This document shows, piece by piece, positions 6,229-8,813 of a DNA stretch of 8,813 bases. Both the position numbers and the translations under genes were made by a program. The notes below the pieces were generated by a model, which saw nothing but the letters and a program-made list of their open reading frames with translations, made no database searches and had not been told where the DNA came from. Location: positions 1 to 8,813 of the forward strand of contig JANJTI010000354.1 of assembly GCA_024711185.1 (NCBI GenBank), given 5' to 3'. The DNA comes from Brevundimonas sp. (lineage in GTDB: Bacteria > Pseudomonadota > Alphaproteobacteria > Caulobacterales > Caulobacteraceae). Numbering within the stretch: the stretch's first letter is position 1; every line of letters begins with the position of its first letter.

Positions 6229-6723
6229 TCATCCGCCCTTGCGGCCGGACGGAGGAAGGCCCGCGCCGCAGCGGGTCAGCAGGACCACCGCGCCGTCGCG
6301 ATCCGGCCAGGTCAGACGGAGGGAATCGCCCTGGGCCGCGAAGCGGACCCGCTCGCGCGTGGTCGCGCCCTCCGCCTGACAGGTCAGGGTCGCGTCGTAG
6401 CCCGCGGCGTTCTCATCGATGCGGTCGATGGAGCAGCTGTTCTCGTAGCCCTCGAACCGGGTGGTGGTGATCTCGATCGGCCGCTCGGCGCCGGTCGCGT
6501 TCGAGCACCAGGCGACGTCGGCGGCCCATCGGCCGACGAAGCTGGCCGGACCGGTTCCCGGCAGGGTGGTCCCGACCTCCGGCGGCGCCGCGGGCGGCGG
6601 GGCGGCCGCCTCGGGCGTGACTACCGGCGGCGCGGGCTGTGTCGGCGGGTTCACCGCTTCCTCGCCGCACCCGGCGAGCAGGGCGAGAGGCAGGACTGTC
6701 CAGAGAAGGCGAAGTTCGGTCAT
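6229..6723 (-). CDS. Small lipoprotein with four conserved-looking cysteines, unknown function
   Basis: A 164-residue protein I cannot assign to a characterised family. The N-terminus is a lipoprotein signal with LLAGC (15-19), so C19 should be the lipid anchor. A Pro/Ala-rich tether follows (about 25-52), then a compact domain (about 60-155) opening with FVGRWAADVAWC and predicted to be mostly beta. Four cysteines in that domain (C73, C97, C115, C152) could form two disulfides, as expected for an oxidising periplasm. The ATG at 6723 is chosen because it puts the lipobox at the usual distance; longer in-frame versions bury it. No good Shine-Dalgarno is visible. Instead a short hairpin (GGGG and CG pairing around an AAAA loop, 6724-6740) touches the start codon. 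The gene is convergent with ychF and divergent from the 87-residue gene. Coding status is fairly secure because of the coherent export signal. Confidence 0.75.
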   Translation of the reverse strand: MTELRLLWTVLPLALLAGCGEEAVNPPTQPAPPVVTPEAAAPPPAAPPEVGTTLPGTGPASFVGRWAADVAWCSNATGAERPIEITTTRFEGYENSCSIDRIDENAAGYDATLTCQAEGATTRERVRFAAQGDSLRLTWPDRDGAVVLLTRCGAGLPPSGRKGG

Positions 6724-6852
6724 GGGGTCGAAAACGCCCCGTCGCCCCCGCGGCTCCGCTTCGCCTCGATCACGAAATCGCGGTGAAGCTTGCATCCGGC
6801 GGAAGTTTTTGCGAGGCGTTCTCCCGTGTCGAGAACAAAGGGGGTGTCCCGA

Positions 6853-7116
6853 ATGGCTCAGAACACGACCCCGTGGGGAGCCCAGATCGATCCGCTTGCG
6901 CAGGACGTCGCGGCGGTGCTCAAGCGGATGGGGGGCTCGGCCCACCAGCGCGACGTGGTCCAGTGCGTGGCCGCGCTCAAGCGACAGCGGGGCGAGACCG
7001 TCGCCCAGGATCTGGCCGCCCGGGTCATCGAGGTGTTCGAACGCTATCGCGACCTGTTTTTCCGGCCGTTCGGCGAGGGATCGATGCGCTGGGCGCTACA
7101 GCCCGGCGTCGCCTGA
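6853..7116 (+). CDS. Conserved-looking 87-residue protein, possibly winged-helix
   Basis: I do not recognise this protein. It is small, soluble and has no signal peptide or Cys pairs. The predicted layout is a helix (about 13-26, LAQDVAAVLKRMGG), a helix beginning SAHQRDVVQ (about 29-41), a third helix (about 47-64, ending RVIEVFERYRD), and a short beta-turn-beta tail (LFFRPFGEGSMRWAL, about 65-79). This resembles a minimal winged helix such as HARE-HTH, where a wing ending in W-x-L follows the recognition helix; this is inference from pattern, not a match I can prove. ATG at 6853 has AAAGGGGG 8 nt upstream, a strong ribosome site; a TTG 63 nt earlier is in frame but lacks one. The stop precedes a strong hairpin by 22 nt. 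It stands alone between a lipoprotein and a porin-like gene. Confidence 0.7.
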   Translation: MAQNTTPWGAQIDPLAQDVAAVLKRMGGSAHQRDVVQCVAALKRQRGETVAQDLAARVIEVFERYRDLFFRPFGEGSMRWALQPGVA

Positions 7117-7138
7117 GCCCGCCGCCCGGACATGACAA

Positions 7139-7166
7139 AAGGCCCGCGACCGAAGTCGCGGGCCTT
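7139..7166 (-). terminator. Strong intrinsic terminator, probably bidirectional
   Basis: A perfect 12-bp stem (7139-7150 with 7155-7166). On the minus strand the loop is TTCG closed by a C-G pair, the very stable cUUCGg tetraloop, and CCTTTTG follows, so it best fits the end of the beta-barrel gene, 88 nt beyond that gene's stop. On the plus strand it lies 22 nt after the 87-residue gene and is followed by TTGCCGTTT, so it may also stop that transcript. Confidence 0.85.
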
Positions 7167-7207
7167 GCCGTTTCGGGGCGCTGTCGCGGTTGTCGCGAGT
7201 GGCGCGA

Positions 7208-7251
7208 ATGTCTCCGCCGCAATGTCTCGTCTGTAGCGGCCGGAATGTATC
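7208..7251. repeat. Three short direct repeats 3' of the beta-barrel gene
   Basis: AATGTCTC occurs at 7208-7215 and 7221-7228, and AATGTATC at 7244-7251, just beyond the beta-barrel stop codon. On the transcribed (minus) strand they read GAGACATT or GATACATT in the 3' untranslated region. The copies are short, so this may be chance. Confidence 0.3.
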
Positions 7252-7254
7252 GCT

Positions 7255-7779
7255 CTAGAAGCGACGCACGTAGCTGAGGCCGTAGGTGTCGACCTCGCCG
7301 CCGTCATCCCGGAAGTCGCGTCGCGTCCAGTCGGCCCGCAGGCCGTTCTGACCGTCGAAGAACCAGTTGGCGCCGGCGCCGTAGTTGATGCTCTCGCCGT
7401 CCTCGCTGACGTCCACGCCGGCGAGCTCGGCCTTCAGCGAGGTGGTGCCGTAGCCGACGCGGCCGAACAGTTCGAGGTTCGGGCTCACCGGCACCGTGCC
7501 GACGAGGTAGGCCGCGGCGTCGTACTCGTGCTCAAGCGTGCCGGCCACGCCGCCGACGGTGATGTCCTCGTCCTGGACGCCGACCGACGCCTCGCCTTCG
7601 ATGCCGACGTACGGGGTGAAGCGATAGCCGAGACGGCCGGTCACCGCGCCAAGGTTGCCCTGGTTGCCGTCGAAATGGGTGTAGCCGATCGAGCCGGTGA
7701 CCGGCGATGTCGGCGCCTGCGCCATGGCCGGCGCGGCGATCAGAGTAAGAGCGGCGGTCGCGAGAAGAACGTTACGCAT
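7255..7779 (-). CDS. Outer-membrane beta-barrel protein, eight-stranded OmpA/OmpW-like type
   Basis: A 174-residue precursor. Residues 1-20 are a Sec signal peptide (MRNVLL, hydrophobic core, AMA before Q21). The mature ~154 residues show eight alternating amphipathic segments (about 26-36, 43-54, 57-68, 81-96, 101-118, 128-141, 145-155, 163-174) with acidic loops between them. This fits the small beta-barrel family OMP_b-brl (PF13505). The protein ends in YGLSYVRRF; the terminal Phe and alternating hydrophobics are the typical BAM recognition signal. The ATG at 7779 gives a standard signal peptide and has AGAGGA 10 nt upstream; a frame extension of 49 codons carries no export signal and is rejected. 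Substrate or ligand specificity cannot be told. The gene is transcribed alone: a terminator lies on each side (7932-7964 and 7139-7166). GC-rich coding style matches its neighbours. Confidence 0.88.
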   Translation of the reverse strand: MRNVLLATAALTLIAAPAMAQAPTSPVTGSIGYTHFDGNQGNLGAVTGRLGYRFTPYVGIEGEASVGVQDEDITVGGVAGTLEHEYDAAAYLVGTVPVSPNLELFGRVGYGTTSLKAELAGVDVSEDGESINYGAGANWFFDGQNGLRADWTRRDFRDDGGEVDTYGLSYVRRF

Positions 7780-7840
7780 TGTTTCTGTATCCTCTAGATG
7801 TGATCGCCGAAAAGCGACCAGCCCCATCCAGCGGGAAACA

Positions 7841-7865
7841 AATGGGCGGCGCACAGGCGCGTTCC
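7841..7865 (-). promoter_or_regulatory. Candidate stress-sigma (EcfG/SigT-like) promoter of the beta-barrel gene
   Basis: On the minus strand, GGAAC (7865-7861), 16 nt, CATT (7844-7841). The alphaproteobacterial general-stress ECF sigma consensus is GGAAC-N16/17-CGTT, so the -35 is exact and the -10 has one mismatch. The implied transcript start is about 55 nt before the ATG. Pattern only. Confidence 0.35.
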
Positions 7866-7886
7866 AGACCTCGAAGACATCTGGAA
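7862..7886. repeat. Inverted repeat overlapping the candidate promoter of the beta-barrel gene
   Basis: TTCCAGA (7862-7868), 11-nt spacer, TCTGGAA (7880-7886): perfect 7-bp arms with centres 18 bp apart, about two helical turns minus a little, as for a dimeric regulator. It overlaps the GGAAC -35 element. A hairpin in RNA from an upstream start is the alternative. Confidence 0.5.
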
Positions 7887-7931
7887 ACCGGGTGTGAACA
7901 GCGAGACACAGACAGCGATACGCCAATCATG

Positions 7932-7964
7932 ACTTAACGGCGGCGTTTTGTAGGCCGCCGAAGT
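7932..7964 (-). terminator. Probable terminator of ppdK
   Basis: Immediately after the ppdK stop, minus strand: CGGCGGC, 9-nt loop, GCCGCCG (7960-7954 with 7944-7938), with a further four pairs (7961-7964 with 7932-7935) after a 2-nt bulge. The T-rich tail is weak (TTAAGT), so termination may be partial. Confidence 0.55.
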
Positions 7965-8813
7965 CTAGCGGTCCTTCTCCCGCTCGCTCCCCGATCGGGC
8001 GTCGAGCGCCGCCTGGGCGGCGGCGAGGCGGGCAATCGGCACGCGGTAGGGCGAGCAGCTGACGTAGTCGAGGCCGACGGTCTCGCAGAAGGCGATCGAG
8101 GCGGGGTCGCCGCCGTGCTCGCCGCAGATGCCCATCTTCACGCCCTCGCGCGCGCCCCTGCCCCGTTCCGCGGCGATGCGGATCAGGTCGCCGACGCCGT
8201 CCTGGTCGAGGCGGACGAAGGGATCGGTCTCGAAGATCCCCTTGTCCATATAGGCCTGCAGGAAGCGGCCGGAGTCGTCACGACTGATGCCGAAGGTGGT
8301 CTGGGTCAGATCGTTGGTGCCGAAGCTGAAGAACTGGGCGTGCTCGGCCAGGTCGGCGGCGCGCAGCGCGGCTCGGGGCAGCTCGATCATGGTGCCGACC
8401 AGATACTCGACCCGGTCGCCGGCCTCGGCGAAGACGGCTTCGGCGGTGCGGTCGGTGAGCTCGCGCAGGAACTTCATCTCAAGGCCGAGCGCCACCAGCG
8501 GGTGCATGATCTCGGGGATGGGGGCGACGCCCGAGGCCTTCTTGACCTCCAGCGCCGCCTCCAGCACCGCCCGGACCTGCATCTCGTAGATCTCGGGCCA
8601 GGCCACGCCCAAACGGCAGCCTCGGTGGCCGAGCATGGGGTTGGTCTCGTGCAACTCCTTCGCGCGCCGCTTCAGCTTGGCGGCGTCGAGACCCTGCGCG
8701 GCGGCGAGGGCGTCGATCTCGCCCTCGGAGTGCGGGATGAACTCGTGCAGCGGCGGGTCGAGCAGGCGCACGGTGACCGGCAGGCCGCTCATGATGGTGA
8801 ACAGCTCGACGAA
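7965..8813 (-). CDS. ppdK: Pyruvate, phosphate dikinase, C-terminal third (runs off the window end)
   Basis: PPDK interconverts pyruvate, ATP and phosphate with PEP, AMP and pyrophosphate in the cytoplasm; in bacteria it links glycolysis and gluconeogenesis. Here 282 residues of the C-terminal PEP/pyruvate-binding TIM barrel are visible, out of a usual ~880. The frame is open to the last base (reads FVELFTIMSG), so the Met at 8792 is internal. Key positions in the fragment are R16 in VRLLDPPLHEF, R64 in GHRGCRLG, E144 in GTMIELPRA, N167-D168 in SFGTNDLTQTTFG, and C230 in GICGEHGGDP. With an offset of 601 these match Clostridium symbiosum R617, E745, N768, D769 and the catalytic C831, so the barrel is intact. 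The ATP-grasp and phosphohistidine domains lie outside. The C-terminus (DARSGSEREKDR) is slightly longer than usual. A hairpin follows the stop. Confidence 0.95.
   Translation of the reverse strand, partial: FVELFTIMSGLPVTVRLLDPPLHEFIPHSEGEIDALAAAQGLDAAKLKRRAKELHETNPMLGHRGCRLGVAWPEIYEMQVRAVLEAALEVKKASGVAPIPEIMHPLVALGLEMKFLRELTDRTAEAVFAEAGDRVEYLVGTMIELPRAALRAADLAEHAQFFSFGTNDLTQTTFGISRDDSGRFLQAYMDKGIFETDPFVRLDQDGVGDLIRIAAERGRGAREGVKMGICGEHGGDPASIAFCETVGLDYVSCSPYRVPIARLAAAQAALDARSGSEREKDR

Noticed and set aside
6809..6836. Possible promoter TTGCGA-N16-GAGAAC before the 87-residue gene
   Set aside because: Weak -10, and the implied transcription start would fall on the ribosome binding site at 6837-6844.
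7254..7798. TCTAGA at both ends of the beta-barrel gene (7254-7259 and 7793-7798), suggestive of a cloning cassette or mobile unit
   Set aside because: One overlaps the natural TAG stop and the other lies in the leader; no longer flanking repeats exist. CTAG is rare in such genomes, but three of the four copies I see are simply stop codons.
7885..7899. LexA-box-like GTTC-N7-GTTT on the minus strand upstream of the barrel gene
   Set aside because: One mismatch to the alphaproteobacterial GTTC-N7-GTTC pattern; such an eight-base match with one error is expected by chance, and nothing else suggests SOS control.
7780..7926. 49-codon N-terminal extension of the beta-barrel protein
   Set aside because: It would bury the signal peptide, covers the likely promoter and inverted repeat, and the internal ATG at 7779 has its own good ribosome site.

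Overview
The window is high-GC, gene-dense chromosomal DNA. Several things suggest an alphaproteobacterium, most likely Caulobacterales (Caulobacter, Phenylobacterium or Brevundimonas-like): the Ctc-type L25 with an Ala/Glu tail, the L25-pth pairing, a ychF close by, a bacterial pyruvate phosphate dikinase, and many short Sec-exported proteins ending in A-X-A-Q. This placement is inferred from protein character and gene order; no marker gene was compared.

Left part (1-1348, + strand): the end of rplY (ribosomal protein L25), a strong hairpin terminator or attenuator, then pth (peptidyl-tRNA hydrolase). Centre-left (1345-4394, - strand): two tandem, translationally coupled genes for exported DUF4139-family proteins. 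They are paralogues of each other and their function is unknown. The downstream copy carries a linker motif (IVVTGSRI) that looks like the start of a TonB-receptor plug. A 205-bp divergent intergenic region with a near-perfect palindrome leads to a lipoprotein copper chaperone of the PCuAC family (4600-5055, +), followed by ychF (5134-6228, +).

Right part: a small four-cysteine lipoprotein (6229-6723, -), an unrecognised 87-residue protein possibly of winged-helix type (6853-7116, +), a 12-bp-stem terminator, an eight-stranded outer-membrane beta-barrel protein (7255-7779, -) with a stress-sigma-like promoter candidate and an inverted repeat upstream, and the C-terminal third of pyruvate phosphate dikinase (7965 to the window end, -).

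Functionally, rplY, pth and ychF are translation or ribosome-associated housekeeping genes. The block between pth and ychF (DUF4139 pair plus PCuAC) and the block between ychF and ppdK are envelope genes: five of those six products have a signal peptide or lipobox. Both convergent gene pairs are packed so tightly that their stop codons overlap (CTAG) or abut (TGATCA). No mobile element, tRNA, rRNA or CRISPR was seen. Nothing here is clearly an undescribed system; the best candidates for follow-up are the DUF4139 pair and the palindromic elements upstream of the copper chaperone and the beta-barrel gene.
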